Shown here one piece after another: positions 37,601-52,600 of a stretch of 64,000 nucleotides of DNA. This stretch comes from Capra hircus (Eukaryota > Chordata > Mammalia > Artiodactyla > Bovidae). Numbering within the stretch: the stretch's first letter is position 1; every line of letters begins with the position of its first letter. The stretch covers positions 50,453,550 through 50,517,549 of the forward strand of contig NC_030817.1 in assembly GCF_001704415.2 (NCBI RefSeq), given 5' to 3'. Both the position numbers and the translations under genes were made by a program. The notes under the pieces are model-generated. The model saw only the letters and a list, made by a program, of their open reading frames with translations, searched no databases and was not told the DNA's origin.

Positions 37601-40600
37601 GAGCCACTGTCTCTAGATAATCTCTGTAGAGGTGATCTCGTTGCAAGATCTTATATTCTGAGTTGAGGTTTAGAAAATATGGTCATCTATCACTGAATTT
37701 ATAAAACCTCCATAGCAGGAGTTTAGGCTGAGTTACTTTTCTATCGTTTTTCTTTTCTAAGGCGCTTGCTGCCCAGTGTCTTTAGGGAAAACAGCCATAG
37801 CATAAGCCTGTAGGTTGTAAGTCACGCAAACATTCCAGGGAATAGTTTCCTTGAGAGAGTCTCTGTTAGTTTACTGATAATGCCTGTCATGAATTCTGCT
37901 CCTTTGCACAGAGGGACTTGGGATGCTCTTTCAGCTGATTATGTCCTTTTCCCTTCTTTGGCAAAAACTTTTTTTGTTCTGTGCCTTTATTAGGGCTTCT
38001 GTTTTCAAGGCAATTTCATCTGCTGTTGTTTTATGTCTAGGAAGCTTTTAGTAGGCCCAGTGTACATTTTTTAAAATTTGACTTTTTTAATACCTAGCAG
38101 CATTATAAAGAAGTTGAAAAAGCTTTTAATTATGGAGAATTTCGAACAAACAAAAGGAGACTGAATTGTGTACTGAATATTGGAACCTTCACCCAGCTGA
38201 CAGCCCTCAAACCATGGTCTGTCTCGCCCTATCTCCACCCCCGTCCACTTCCTCCACCCTGTGTCCCAGATGTCATAAATAGTTTTAGTATATTTCTCTA
38301 AAAGATAAAGATTATCTCTTAATATAATCACAATGCTGTTATCATGCCTAAAAATTAATATTTATCTTATGGGGAGATTATTTTAAAGGACACGGGAGGA
38401 GAAAAATTTAGCTACAAACACAGTGCCAAACATGTCAACTCTTTTTTTAATCTGGGTTTTCCAGTTTTTGACCAAAAGCATGCTCACGTTTTGTCAAAGT
38501 AATGGAAGTCTCAGCTACTTTGCAACTTTTTCTGGATATAGATTTTATGCTTGGGGCAAATATCACCCCCTACCCCCACCCTGTGGCTTCATCTTAGAGG
38601 AACAAAGGGTGTTCTCTTCAGGGGACCAACTTTACATATTCTGAGTAATTCCCCAGAACCTCTTCCAACTTTTAAAGCTTCTTATTCATTCAGCAAGTAT
38701 TTATTGAGAACTCATTAAGTGTCCATCACTGTTAGTTGCTGGGGATTATGGTGAAAAAGAAGACAGATAAGACCCTAGACTTCTTAGAACTTTGATTTGG
38801 TAGGGAAACAGGCCTTACATATATCATGATGCTAACAGTTACTCCATCATGGTTGTGGTAAGTGTTGTAGAGACCTGACTGTCTGAAGCGTTGGTGAAGA
38901 TGACCTTGAGAGAAGAACATTTCAGCCCAGCAGTGGCTCTGCAGTGAGAGGGAATAGCCTGTGTAAATGCCTGAGGCACAAAGGAGGTTGGCTGATAAAG
39001 GAAGAGAAAAGAGGCCGGGAGGCTGGAATGAAGTGGGGGACTGGAGGGACATGGATCCTGGGAGGTTGGAGAAGAGTCTCCTATCCTGGGCTCACCTCCT
39101 CCCAGAGGCCCTGAATCTGAGAGCCTCCCTCTTGGCTATCATAACCCTGAGGTCTGGGGCCACACAAAGCTGTGAGCTCCACTTCCTCTCCTCTAAGCTA
39201 TCCTGAGGGTTTTGGTGGCTCAGATGGTAGGAATCTGCCTGCAATGCAGGAGAGCCAGCTTTGATCCCTGGATCGGGAAGATCCCTGGAGGAGGAAATGG
39301 CTACCCAATCCAGTATTCTCGTCTGGAGAATCCCATTGGCAGAGGAGCCCAATGGGCTACAGACCATGACGTCACAAAGAGTCGGACATGACTGAGTGAT
39401 TAACACACAAGCTATCCTGAAGGTTTTGTGGTTAAAGAAAGAAGCTAGATTTGGAAACACAAATAGGCACTTGAATACTCCCACCTTGGAAGAAATAGTA
39501 ATATCTACACAGTAGGGTTAATGTGGGGATTAAAGAAAAGGTTGTATAGTAAAATGGCTAGCCAAAAACTATTTTCTTTCTTCGTAAACACCCCTTCCCC
39601 TCCCCATCACAGCCCAGCAGCTCCTCAGGAGTCCTCTCCTTGTGGGGTGGCCCATGCATATGGGTCTGCTCCTGTGTTGGGCCCTTCCCTGTGGGTCTCT
39701 CGTTTAGATCCTGACTTTGCAATGATTTTTTAGTTGTCATTTTTTGAAAAAGTATTATTGAAGATGTGGAGTCCAACTTTCTAGATGTTTTACTCACTCA
39801 AACACTCACTTGCAAAGCAAAAAATAGAAATGATACGAAATGTACTATTTTTTACTTAACAGATCTTTGATATCTTTCCACGTGTGTAACTTTCAGATCC
39901 ACGACCTCTTGGGATGTGTTCCACAGACCATGTTGTCCCTGGCTTGTCTGCATATACCTCCATCTGTGGTGGTCCCCATCTCCCCTCATGGGCAGGGAGA
40001 CAAGTCCTCTTGATCTGGTCACCTGAGCGTTTTCCTGTAGGACAGTCCACCTGTGAAAACCTTTGCTTTTCAGAAACAAGTTTTCCCAAAGCCTGAGGCC
40101 AGCATCAGCTTGTTTTTCAGGAACTGGGTGGAGCTGGTGACTGAAAGAGCTTGCTTTTGTTTCCTGGTATGTGGGAGTTTCATTAGAGCTTTTCCTCTTC
40201 CTGATTATATGTGTAGTAAAGCTGGGATATCTAATCCGAGCTTCTCACTCCGCTGAGTGCCATTTAACCCCCCACTCACCTAAATTTAGGTATCAACATT
40301 AAGAGTTGCCTCAGTGCCTGTGGGGCCCAGGTATGAGGAGTTCTAGTGAAAGCATTTTCCATAAGCAATGCAAGTGCCCCACCCCTCATATTTTATCTCT
40401 TAACAACTTTGTACAGAAGAGTGGGAAGCAATGGATGTTTTGTTATTTTTTAAGGTTTATGTAAAAGTTTTTGGCTGTGCTGAGTCTTCATTGTTGCATG
40501 TGGGCTTTTTCTAGTTGCAGCGAGCGGGGGCTCCTCTTCATCGCGACGTGTGGGCTTCTCACTGAGATGGCTTCTCTTGCTGTGGAACACAGGTTCTAGC

Positions 40601-43600
40601 TGTGCGGGCTTCGGGAGCTGCAGACACGGGCTTGGCAGTTGTGAGGCTTAGTTACTCCCTGCCCTTTAGGACCTTCTGGGACCAGGGATCAAACCTGTGT
40701 TGCTTGCGTTGGTAGACAAATTCTTAACCACTGAACCACCAGGAAAGCCCTTCTTATTAATTATTTTTCAAAAGGTCACATTGTAAGCAAATGATACATG
40801 AAGTTATAAAGAAAAAAAATCAAATTTCATTCTGACCTTCAGCATCCCTTCTCCTCCCTACCATCCCCTCCTTAGAGGTCATTACCAGTACCAGTGAAGT
40901 TGCTCAGTCGTGTCCAACTCTTTGCGACCCCATGGATTATAGCCTACCAGGCTCCTCCATCCATGGAGTTTTCCAGGCAAGAGTACTGGAGTGGGTTGCC
41001 ATTTCCTTCTCCAGGGAATCTTCCTGACCCTGGGATCGAACCCATGTCTCCCACATTGCAGGCAGACGCTTTAATGTCTGAACCACCAGGGAAGCACCAG
41101 CTTAGAGGTCATTAATGATTAATAATTTGGTAACTTTTACAAGCTTTGATTGAATGGGCCATAAAGGACTTACTATTCTGCCACAAATGAATGATTTTAA
41201 CATGCACATTATAGTTTTATATGTCAGTGATGTTTTGCAAGTACATAGAAAGAATTTATGCACAGGTGGTTTAAAAATTAGTTCAAGAGCAAAGTTACCA
41301 TTATGAAACTCAGCCTTCTGTCCTGTGACATTGTCAGCCCCAAGGAAGATTAGACATAGGCTGGTTTTTCTATCATCTCAGTCCCTCGTCTTAGGTTGTT
41401 CCTGTCCCCTCTCTCCTATGTTGTGATGGCCTGCTCTGTCCCTCTACATCCAACAAAGCCTATGGGGAGGTGTCCTTAGTATCAGACAGAACTGGGCTTG
41501 AACCTAGGTATGTGGCCATGAACAAGAGACGAGACTTGACCTCTCTGAACTTAAGCTCTCTCCACTATTAAGTGGAAAGGACAGTCATTGTGTTGTGGCG
41601 TGGCTGTGAAGATTAAATGTGTGAGGGACATGTCTAGCTTATAGAAGGTGCTCAATAAATCTTAGTTTCTCTTGGCCACGTCTCCCTGCTTCCCAAGTGT
41701 ATTTGCACTTCAGCAATGATGGGAGTTTTAACTGAGAGAGCCAAGGAGCAGAGGATTCTTTTGGAGTGATGTCATGCTGCCTCTGCCTGACTTTTCAGAA
41801 GTATTTCATGAATAGTCACAACAGGGGACCCCACCTTCCTTCCTCAGAACTGGCTCCAGGGTCAGCTGTAACGTCAGGGGACAATCTGGCTGCCAGATGG
41901 CTGTCGGCGTTCTTCCCCCCACATATCTCAACCTCCTGCATTTCAGGCCACACAGTTAGTGATGACGATGAAGTCATACAGAGGAACCAGCATAAAAACA
42001 GCTTTACCAAGAATGTGAGATTTCAGACACTCACTCTTGCTATCAGGGATGGCACAAGTCCATTAGGCACCTTTGTCAGAAGGCACCTGTGTCAAAAAGG
42101 CACCTTCTCTGGGAAGATGGGTTCCTGCAGAGACGCTGCTTGATAAAGGGACAGAGCTTTGGTGGAAATTAGGGCAAGGTGCTGGTCTTCCAGGGGAAAG
42201 ATAGGCACAGGCCAACTATGACTTGGTGAGTAGAGACCAGGTTGGATTTCTACTGGCAGTGCCACCCCTCCCCCATTGCCAGGCATCTCAGTGCTGGGCA
42301 CAACCTGCATAACCATGTTCAGTGGGCCCGTGATGACAGCTGCCTCTACAAAGCCTAAAGAGTCACCATTCTCTTCTCTTTTCCTCCCCTCTTTCAGCAT
42401 CGTGACCTGAGCAATGGAGAATCGACCAGGAAACTCCCTCAGGGTGTTGTCTATGGTGTGGTGCGAAGATCAGATCAAAACCAGCAGAAAGAAATGGTGG
42501 TGTATGGGTGGACCACCAATCAGCTGAAAGAAGAGATGAACTACATCAAAGACGTGAGTAGTTTAAGGATTTTTTTTTTTTTTCTGTTTTACAGTCTTCT
42601 TGTAGCATGTAAGAGGGTGGAGCTGGAAGCTCTGATATGAACGTAATAAGTCATTTTGAAATAATTCTAAACGTCATTTTGGATGGAAAAACCACTACAG
42701 ATCTTCACGGTGATGTGAAAAGTGTTATCGCTCAGTTGTGTCCGACTCTTTGCGACCCCATGGATTGTAGCCTTCCAGTCTCTTCTGTTCATGAGATTTC
42801 CCAGGCAAGAATACTAGAGTGGGTTGCCATTTCCTTCCCCAGGGGAACTTCCCGACCAGGGATCGGACCCAGGTCTCCCACACTGCAGACAGATTCTTTA
42901 CCGTCTGAGCCACCAGGGAAGCACACATGTAATTTTGCAGTGAGTTATAGGATGAAGTTCTATATGTTATTAAGTAAGGATACTCAGTAGACCAAATAGC
43001 TTTTTTCTTCCATGTATGATAAGGAGGCTCTTAGGTAGTTTTGCGTATTTTATTGGACACTCCTAATATAAGAGTTTGGACAGCTGTATGAATTTGGATA
43101 CTTTTGGCTACAGGTAGCAGAAAAGCCAAATTTTTCTCATGTGGGGATAAGTCTAGGGATAGGTGCACTCCAGACAGGGCTCTCCAAGCGCCAGTTCTAC
43201 TTCTGAGATTCCCTTGGTTCTTTCCTCCTTCAGCCTTAGGCTCACAGCATCGTCTGAAAATATGGTGGTGTCCGGAGAAGGAAAAGGAGACAATCATCTC
43301 TGGTTCCCCTTTAGAGACCCGTCATCAGACTTGCCCTGGTGTCTCATTGGCAAGGACCCAGGTCACATGCCCATTCCCGAATCCATCACTGGCAAGGGGA
43401 ATGGGCCTTGGGAATTGGTTTGATGGTTCAGGCCAATCAGTTGGGTTGAAACAGATGCTGAGAAGTCAACCACAGTAGACATTGTCTAACCCAGGCCAAT
43501 TAATACCATTTCTTTGTAATTAATATTACATTTCTTTTAAAGTGTACGTTCTTTGGAGAACTTTTGAAAAATATAAAGATGTATGAAGAAGAAAACAAAA

Positions 43601-46600
43601 TCACCCACAATTCTACGATTCAACCAGAACAGTTGTTAACATTTTGGAGTATTTCCTTGTAACCTTTTCATCTATCATCTATCTATCTTTCCTTCCTTCC
43701 CTCCCTCCTTCCTTCCTTCTATCCATCCATCATCTCCATTCTTTCTTGGTCTACCCAGTGTCTCCCTAGATTGAACAGTGCCTTTGTTGTCAAACCAGAG
43801 TGATTAGATAGAGAGGATATGAGCTGTCCCAGACACTGGCCTGTGGACTAAAGAGTGCTCGTGAGAAGCAGGGGCAGCATGGGCAATGGAGTCCCCATGG
43901 GTCTTGGTTCAAGGTCCAGCTGTTTGACCCAGCCAAACTTCTGCCCTATCTGAGCTTCAGTTTTCTCATTTATAGATCATGAGGGCTGAGGAGGGATCGT
44001 TAAGGTCAAAACTAGCTCTGTTTTATTTGGCTATGTTTGCCAGTAGTACACAAACACGTGTGGTCAGCTTTTGTTTTGAGTTTTTGAGAAGAGCATCTCT
44101 TATCAAACATCAAAAAATAATAAATGTACCTTTCTTAATTGTCTTGAAACATTTGGATAGTTGTACAATTTTAAGGAATAAAAAAGATAATAAATTCTTA
44201 ACAGAGAAAATGAAGAAAAGCCAGACGAGCCATACTCATACGCAAGCGGGTAGAGCCTGTCGGACAACTGTCAACCTCAGAGCCCCAGTCATCCAAACCC
44301 TGAAGATCATTTTTAACCGTTCAGAGTAGCCCATTCCTATGTTTCTGTGTAGGGACAGCTCGTACCTTTTTGGTTGCCCCTATTTTTCTCATGCAAATGC
44401 TTATGCCTTTCTCACTGAGATGCCCCAAATAACATGGCACCACTTCAGACGTAAACCTGCTAAGCAGATTGGTGAGTTGCAGATTGTCCAAGACAAAATC
44501 GTAGGTTCAGGCTGTCAGGTGTCCAAATCACGTGAGAATTTCTGACCTGAATTGCCAACCTCCACTGTGATCTACAATTTAAAATTAATTTTTTGGTCCC
44601 ACTTTCTGTGGCTGGCTTCAGACCCATCCCAGGCTACTCATTCCTGAGTGTGTTTATGGGTTTGTGCGCCTTCCCTCACTTGTGGGTGGACTCGCAGTAT
44701 TTGCCAATGGGAGTCACATCCAACTCCACCCGCTCCCCAACAGTGAGTAGGCTGAGAACCAACTCAGGGTCACAGATGAAAGCCGTTCTGTCTGCCCAGA
44801 ATGAAAAGGTTGTTGCTTTTGGCCTCATTTCCCCCAAAATGTTTGTATTCGGTGGTGAGAAAGTAGACTCTATCATTACAGTTCATTTGGGAAGGGCAAG
44901 GTGTTGTGACTTGCCTTCTCCTGCCCTGAAATCTCCACCAGTATCCAGTCATTCCTAATAAACATACAGTTTAAAGCAATGTACTAGTTGTATAAATACA
45001 GTTTCAAAATTAAGTCCCCACATGCTGTGGCCTACTTAACCCCTCATTCTAACCAAACTGCTGCTTTTGAGCCTTCCCTGTGATAGAAGTTCCAGAGCCT
45101 TCTGGAGAGGGCTCCTTTGAGGCTGCTTTTTTGTAGGAGAATCCCTGAGTTCTTCATTCAACCAAGGGAGCACCAGAAGAAGAGTGAAGATAGAGTGAAG
45201 AAGAGTGAAGATAGTGAACCTAACTATTTGTTAGGTTTTTTCGTTTTTATTGAGAAGGTATTTAAGGCCCCATTACTTCTCTGGAAGTGGTATTATAGAG
45301 AAATTTAAGCAGAGTTTGTATAAACAGGCGTTTGGGGGAATCACCATGACTTTGCTTATATTTACTGCCTTCTGTAGTGTTGGTGATTATTGAGGAACTG
45401 ACTTGCACGTTTATGGGCTCTCTAAGCTCATCCTTTCCTTCCTTACCTTCCAAACATTTATTTGCTCTCTGGCAGTCAGGACAGCGATAGGGAAAATTAG
45501 AGGTGCCCTTTTTTTGTTTTTCGTTTTGGTCTGCCTAGTCATGTGTTCTGGCTTTCCTGGTGGCTCAGTAGTAAAGAATCCACCTGCTGATGCAGGAGAC
45601 ATGGATTTGATCCCTGGGTTGGGAAGATTCTCTGGAGAAGGGAGTGGCCACCCACTCTAGTATTCTTACATGGCGAATCCCATGGACAGAGGAGCCTGGC
45701 AGGCTACAGTCTATGGGGTCGCAAAACGGTTGGACATGACATAGCGATAGAACAACAACAACAACAATAGTCATGTATTTACGAAGCTGACCAGTTAAAC
45801 AGTTCCTACTTATAGAAATATGTGATAGGAAAAGGGGAAAAATCCTGCCTGAATATGATTTCTAGGGTGGTAGGGAAATTTCAATAAACCACTTTTTCTT
45901 CAGAGCGTGTTATTTGATAATTAATATTTATTAATAATTATATATCATCCACAATGTGTATTTATTATTATCACTATTATTTGGATAATTCCCTTGTGAT
46001 ACTCTTTCTTAATATCCCAAATTGTCCTGTTCCTAAGATTATTTTTTTGTGAGGCCCTTCTCTTATTAGGGTTTCTTAAATGTTTTGGAAATCTCACATG
46101 AAAATATTGTAGCTTGATCTCTAACCAGCATTTTTGTGGGCTGCAGGTGAGAGCCACTTTGGAAAAAGTAAGAAAGAGAATGTATGGAGACTATGATGAA
46201 ATGAGACAGAAGATTCGACAGCTCACCCAGGAACTGTCAGTAAGTAGCATCACGTGAAGGGATACTAGGGCTTGGAACTCCCTCCCAGTTGCTAGTGCCT
46301 GGAGATACTTGAGTTTACCATGTTCCTTGTGAGTGGAATCACAGGAACATGATTGCACTGGGTCTTCGGTGCAGCTCGTGGGCTCCCCAGTTGTGGCATA
46401 TGCTTAGTTGCTCCGTAGCACATGGAATCTTAGTTTCCTGACCAGGGATTGAACCCACCTCCCCTGCACTGGAAGGCAGATTCCTAATCCCTGGACCACC
46501 AGGGAAGTCCCTGGAATCATAGTGTACATAAACTGAGGGAATATTATCACAGAATGAAGTTTATTATTTGAAGGAAAATTTTTGTGGCAAGAATAATTTT

Positions 46601-49600
46601 CAGTTTCAAAGCATTCCCTCCAAAGTCAAGAACAAGATGAGGAAGCCAGCTCTATTATTATTAAATGACATTGTACTGGAGAGACTAGCCATGGAATTTA
46701 GCAAGAGAAATAGATTTAGAGGTATAAAAACTGGACGGGTAGATGAAAAACTATCACAGTTTACAAACTGTATGACTACATACCCAGAAAACTCCAGCGA
46801 ACCAATGAAAAAACTGCTATAAACAGAAGAATTCTATAAAGTAGCAAGGTGAAATATTAATGGACATAGACAAATAGATTGCAATATGCAAAAAACCAGT
46901 TAGAGAAAATAAAAGCAACAAAAAACTACCAGATATCTGAAAATAAATTTTAATGAGTAGAAAGACATATACGTCATATACTTGGAAAGGAAGATTCAAC
47001 ATCATAAGACATTAATACCATGCATGTTGATATGTAAATTTAATATTACCCAGTAAAAGTATTAAAGGATTTTTATTTTATGTTGTTCTTTTACAACTGA
47101 ACTAGGTGGTTCCATGGTGTACAGAAAATAAATATGAAGAGTTAAAATTCTGGGGGGATAAAAAGGCAATGAAGGAGACTAGGCCTCTTAATATTGAGAA
47201 ATACTTAGAAAGAAATTGAGAAAGCCTCAGAGATGGAAACAGAATAGTATTGGCACATAAATAAATAGACATTAATGAAAAAGAGCCCAGAAATGTAACC
47301 CAATCTATGATAAATGTGGCACGTTAAATGAAGGGAGGAAAATAGAGCAGTCAGTATATGCTGTTGGGACAGACTTATATCTGGACAAATTCTGGGTAGA
47401 TTTTGTTAAACTTAGTGCCAGAAGGAAATATATGTGAATTGTTTTACACTCTTGGACAGGGGAAGGTATTATCTTATGAGGAGATGCAATTCCAAATTCA
47501 CTAAAGGAAGAGTTAATGACACTGATAATTTTGACTACATTAAAATGAAGACTAGTGCTGGCAAAAATACCAAAGTCAAATGACAACCTGGGAAAAATTA
47601 TTTGCCTTCGTACTATAGGTAGTAGGCTTGGAGAATGAAATGGCAGCCCACTCCAGTGTTCTTGCCTAAGGAATCTCATGGACTGAGGAGCCTTGCGAGC
47701 TGCAGTCCATGGGGTCACAAGAAGTCAGACATGACTGAGCGACTAGTAAGCTAATATTCTGGATACTTAAAAAAGTGCCCATGAATCAAATAGAAAAAGG
47801 CCACACCTCATAAAAATAGGCAAAATATTTGTGACAGATAATTTATAGTAAGGGACAGATGAAGAGATCTTAAATTCCTCATTCTCAATAAGAGAAACTC
47901 AGATTAAAAAGGTCTGTGATATAATTTTTATCTAGCAGACTGGCAAAACTGCAAAAGTGGAACAAGATGCTGTATTAGCTGTGCTATAGAGGATCAGGCA
48001 GATTGCTGCTTGGAATGTAGTTTGTATTACTTTTAGGGAAAGCAATTTGGAATATCTACCCAAATTACAAATGCCTACATCCTTTGACTCAGCAATTCTT
48101 TTCCTAAGAATTTATTCTATAGAAAAACTCTCACATATGTGAAATGATGTATGCATAAACTTAGTTGTTAAACATTGTTTATAATAGTAAAAAGATTGGA
48201 AACCTTACAAGTCCATTAAGAAAGAGAAAATTTAAAAAATATATATTACATCTCTACAATCACAGAGTTGTTAAAAAATAAAAATGAGTAAGTTCTTCAA
48301 AAAGATACAGAAAAATTTCAAAGATACAGAGGAAGTGGTGAAAAAGCAAGACACAGGAAAATGTCATGTATAGTATACTACCATTTATGTAAACTAAGGA
48401 GAAAATAAATATATCTAGATTGTTTTGTGTGTGTACAAAAAATTACTGGGAGGATCATCAAGAAAGTAATTAACAGTGGTTCCTACTTGAGGTGCAGAGT
48501 GGACACGGTGGTAACTGAGCAGATGGGACAGGAGTGAAAAAATATTTTGTTTAGTGTCTAATATTTAGAAATATTTAGTGCCTTTTCTACTTTTTAAATG
48601 TTTGAACTCTAGGAATATATTGCCTACTCAAAATTAAAGAAAAAATAAGCTTCCTCTGGTTTAACCTAGCTAATGCTTTATGGGAACAACATTTAAAAGA
48701 ATATTTGTGGTTAATAACCTTGAAGGAAAAGTCTATTCTGTATGACATACTTCCCATAAAAGTTAACATCTGCAGTAAAGGAGCACAGTTGCAACAGTCA
48801 TGTATTAGAGTCTTGTTTATGTCTGGACTGTGAAATTATTTGCTTAAGTAAGACCTACTGCCTTGATTATACGGGGTGGGAGCATACAGGCATATCCAGC
48901 TTGTCATTCTCATTGACGTGTAGGAAGAGATTTGTGAAATTGTCACCCGCCAATGGAAATTCCCTCTGCCATCCGCTGACACTGACTGTGACTAAAGCCA
49001 GAGGACTGGACTTGCATGCATAAGCAGGTCTCTGCCCCTCGCTTTCCATGGCTACCTCCTGCACACCCTCGTTTTCTCATCTAGACTGTCACAGGAGCTC
49101 CATCTCTACCTGCAGTCTCCTCCTTCTCTGGGTCGCACCACAGACTGTAGCCAGGTTAAGATGCTAACGTGGAACTTTACTGGCGGTCTAGTAGTTAAGA
49201 CTTCACCTTCCAATGCAGGTGATGTGGGTTCGATCCCTGGTTGGAGAGCTAAGATCCCACATGCCTCATAGGCCAAAGGTCAAAACATAAAACAAAGCAA
49301 TATTGTAACAAATTCAATAAAGACTTAAAAGTGATCCACATCAAAAATAATCTTAAAAAAAAAAAAAAGATGCTAACTTATTGGCTGTATGAATGTGCCC
49401 TGAGCTGGAACACACCTCCTGCCCCTGGCCTGCTATTTCTTTCCTCTCCCAAGGGTACACCTCTCCCTGTCTCATGCCTGACTGCTTCCTGTGGCTCCCA
49501 CAGGCCTCACAGGATCAACCCTTGAGCCTCCCAGAACCTTACCTCTGGTTCTGTTGCCTCCTAGCCTTTCCCTATACCCAGCCCTTCTTTAAGGTCTAGC

Positions 49601-52600
49601 TTAAGACTGGGCTCTGATGAAACCCTCTGAAACACGTTAAATATACATCCAACAAAGACAACACAACAGCAGCTGCAAAACGACTCCTGGGAACTGGGTG
49701 AGTCCAAAGCATATTCCTTCTGTGGTGAGTAGGCAAAAGCAAGACTGTACAAAGTCGTATCCAGCTAGATTCTAGTCGTAAAGGTAGCTGTATATTTGCA
49801 TTCAAATTCCTCTCCTTCCCTTTCCTCCCTATAAAAAGACATGTTCTGGGGGCTGCATAGCGTTGTGAGAAGTAAGTGAGGCCCTGTTGGGGAAGGAGTG
49901 AATATCATCCAGAGGAAAAGTTGTCTTGCCTTTCTGCTCTCTGGGTCATGCAGATGTTGACTCTTTAATGTAAAGCTGTACTTGAAGTATCATTGACCCT
50001 GATGTGTCTGCCCTCAGGAGAAAGTTGTGACCTAGCTGAAGATTTTTGTGAGCACGTATGGTTTGGTTGTGTGTAACTGTCTCTTCAATCTGTCCAGGTT
50101 TCACAGGCAAAGCAGGACTACCTGGAGAATCACATCCAAACCCAGTCGTCAGCCCTGGACAGTTTTAATGCCATGAACGCGGCATTGGCGTCAGACTCCA
50201 TCAGCTTGCAGGTACTCATCTGCTCCCCATTGGCTGGGTTGTCCTCTGTTCTGGTGCATATGAGCTTAGCCAAGGGTGGGCCCTGTGTCTTTGTATTAGA
50301 GTAAGTCACAGAATGTTCTCGACTCATTATTCAGAATACACTCGGTCACAGTAAAGGCTGAGCCAGGGAGACGGTTAAGGAAGGAAGCTGATGGAAATGC
50401 TTCCAAGCTGAGACTCCCGACCTTGCAGTTGCAGTTGTTTTTGCCCTTATTAAAATGGGAGTTTAGATCCTGAGTTCAGCGCTAGTGATGTCACTTGTCC
50501 CACTAGACACCTGAGTGGTCCTAAGCATCAGTGCCAGAAACAACATATCACCTGCTCCGTCATGCCACAGTGTTAGGAGAAGTCTCACCAGTCACAGGAA
50601 AGATGGCCTTAACCCAAGGCAATCCTCATTTATTCATGATGAGTAACTCCCAAAGACTATTAGGCATGTTTTCCTAATGTGGAAATTATTTTGCATTAAA
50701 AGAAAAAGTCATGTGCCTTCCAGAGAACACCTGGTAGTGCCAGACAGGGATGCCAAAAGCAGCCAGGATCCTACACGTGTGCAGATGTGTGGTCAACCCA
50801 CACCAAGGGGATTCTTCTCGTTATTACTTTGATTTGTTGGGAGTTAATCCCTCACATGCTGCCTATTGTTACTCTTTCAACTGAGCCCCCCATGTAATAT
50901 GCAAATAAATTTGAAAATGTTTAGAGCCAAGCATTAGATTCAACATTATATTCAACAGACTCCTCGGGCTTTAATTTCCAAACATGCAAATAATAGATTC
51001 TGTCCCCTTCCAACTTTATTTGGCTCTTATCTCTTTACCTTCCTCTTCAAAGTTCACACAAGCTATTTCATATCCTTTCTGGTTCTCTATAAATAATTTG
51101 CTAGATAAGCAAACAAATTTTATGTTGGGATGATCCACTTCCCCTAGGATCCAGTACTTTTTGCTGACAGCTGATTGGGCAGTAGTGCCAGCATCGAAGC
51201 TAGGATATAGTCCCACAGTGGGGGCAGGCCTTGTGTTTGGGTTTGTCTGGAAGCCCATTTCTGGTGGGGCTCTGAGTCCCACCCTTTTCCTGGCTCTCCT
51301 TAGAGCATGCCAGCTGTCCCCTGGCCTCAGGCCAGGCCCTGCTTTGGGTCTGGTTTATTCAGTAGCCTTTGTTTTCCCTTCCTCCTGCCATCAAGGGGGC
51401 TTGTCCAGGCTCCCTTTCCTTTTCTCTCGGACATATTCTCACCCTGGCCAACCAGGAAAGGCTGTATCTTACCTGACTTCACATCTGGTTGGTATCTGTG
51501 TTTTTTTCTTCCCCATCATACTTCTGATTTGCCTGGAAAACAACAACAACAACAACAACAACATACAACCTAAAAGTTGAGAGTTCTATTTTATTTGGGG
51601 ACCTCCCTGAGGACTATAGCCCAGGATTCAGTCTCTCAAGAGAGTTCTGAGGAACTGTTCCAAAGAAGTTAGGGAGGACCAGGATATACAGGAGTTTTGG
51701 CTGAAAAAAAAAAAAAATGTAGTCAAACATCAGAAGGTTGCTGTTAATCACAAAAGAGAGACATCTTAAGTTAACGTTTTTAATGCTTTTCTATGTATGA
51801 TAAGATGTAAGAGTCTGGGCTCATGGACATTATTTCTTTGGTATGCATCTTAACTCTCTAGGCCTGGTATCCTGCTTTTTCCCATCCTGCATTCCCCTCA
51901 GGGCACACTGTCAGGTGGGTTGCCCTGGCTGATGGCATTGTTTACTGGAATGGCAGGCAGGCAGGCAACATTTTTGTCCCCATCACTGACACTCCAGGCA
52001 TTCACTTCAAAGGTCAGCTGTTTGTTAGAACAGGGTCCACCCTAACCCAGGGACCCTGACTGATTCCTCATCACAGTCTAGTCTCTTATTCCAGGGCAGT
52101 CAGAGGAGCCTTATAATGAAAAGGTTAAAAATTGTTTGAGAAAAATAAAAAGAAGTGGGTGGAGGCAGGGGAAGGGGAGGAGTGGAGGAAAGAAAGATAC
52201 TGTCTCATGGCCAGGAAACTCACATGAGTCTGAAGATATTAACTTCTTATTTCTTCCATTGTCGGCTGCTGCTGCCGCTAAGTCGCTTCGGTCATGTCCG
52301 ACCCTGTGCGACCCCAGAGACGGCAGTCCACCAGGCTCCCCCATCCCTGGGATTCTCCAGGCAAGAACACTGGAGTGGGGTGCCATTTCCCTCTCCAATG
52401 CGTGAAAGGGAAAAGGGAAAGTGAAGTCGCTCAGTCGTGTCTGACTGTTAGCGACGCCTTGGACTGCAGCCCACAGGCTCCCCTGACCCTGGGATTCTCC
52501 AGGCAAGAACACTGGAGTGGGGTGCCGTTGCCTTCTCCACTGTCTAGTCTACCCCATTTTCATTATTAATGACAATAAGACCAGGTCTTCAGTTCGACTT

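Larger units (their letters stand above)
27035..42397 (+). other. MYZAP: MYZAP intron 2
   Basis: The intron is 15.4 kb, phase 0, and is the most SINE-rich part of the window. It also contains the 5S rRNA fragment. About 28.65-30.05 kb and 33.9-35.7 kb hold no young repeat that I recognise and no exon. Confidence 0.85.
42554..46146 (+). other. MYZAP: MYZAP intron 3
   Basis: The intron is 3.6 kb, phase 0. It holds two Bov-tA copies and a TCTA/TTCC microsatellite. The rest (about 43.0-43.65 and 44.0-45.5 kb) shows no recognised element except MIR-like debris and a short 20-bp tandem duplication near 45177-45214. Confidence 0.85.
46240..50097 (+). other. MYZAP: MYZAP intron 4
   Basis: The intron is 3.9 kb, phase 0, and mainly filled by a degenerate L1 relic (about 46.6-48.6 kb) and two CHR-type SINEs. 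About 49.4-50.09 kb shows nothing recognisable. Confidence 0.85.
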
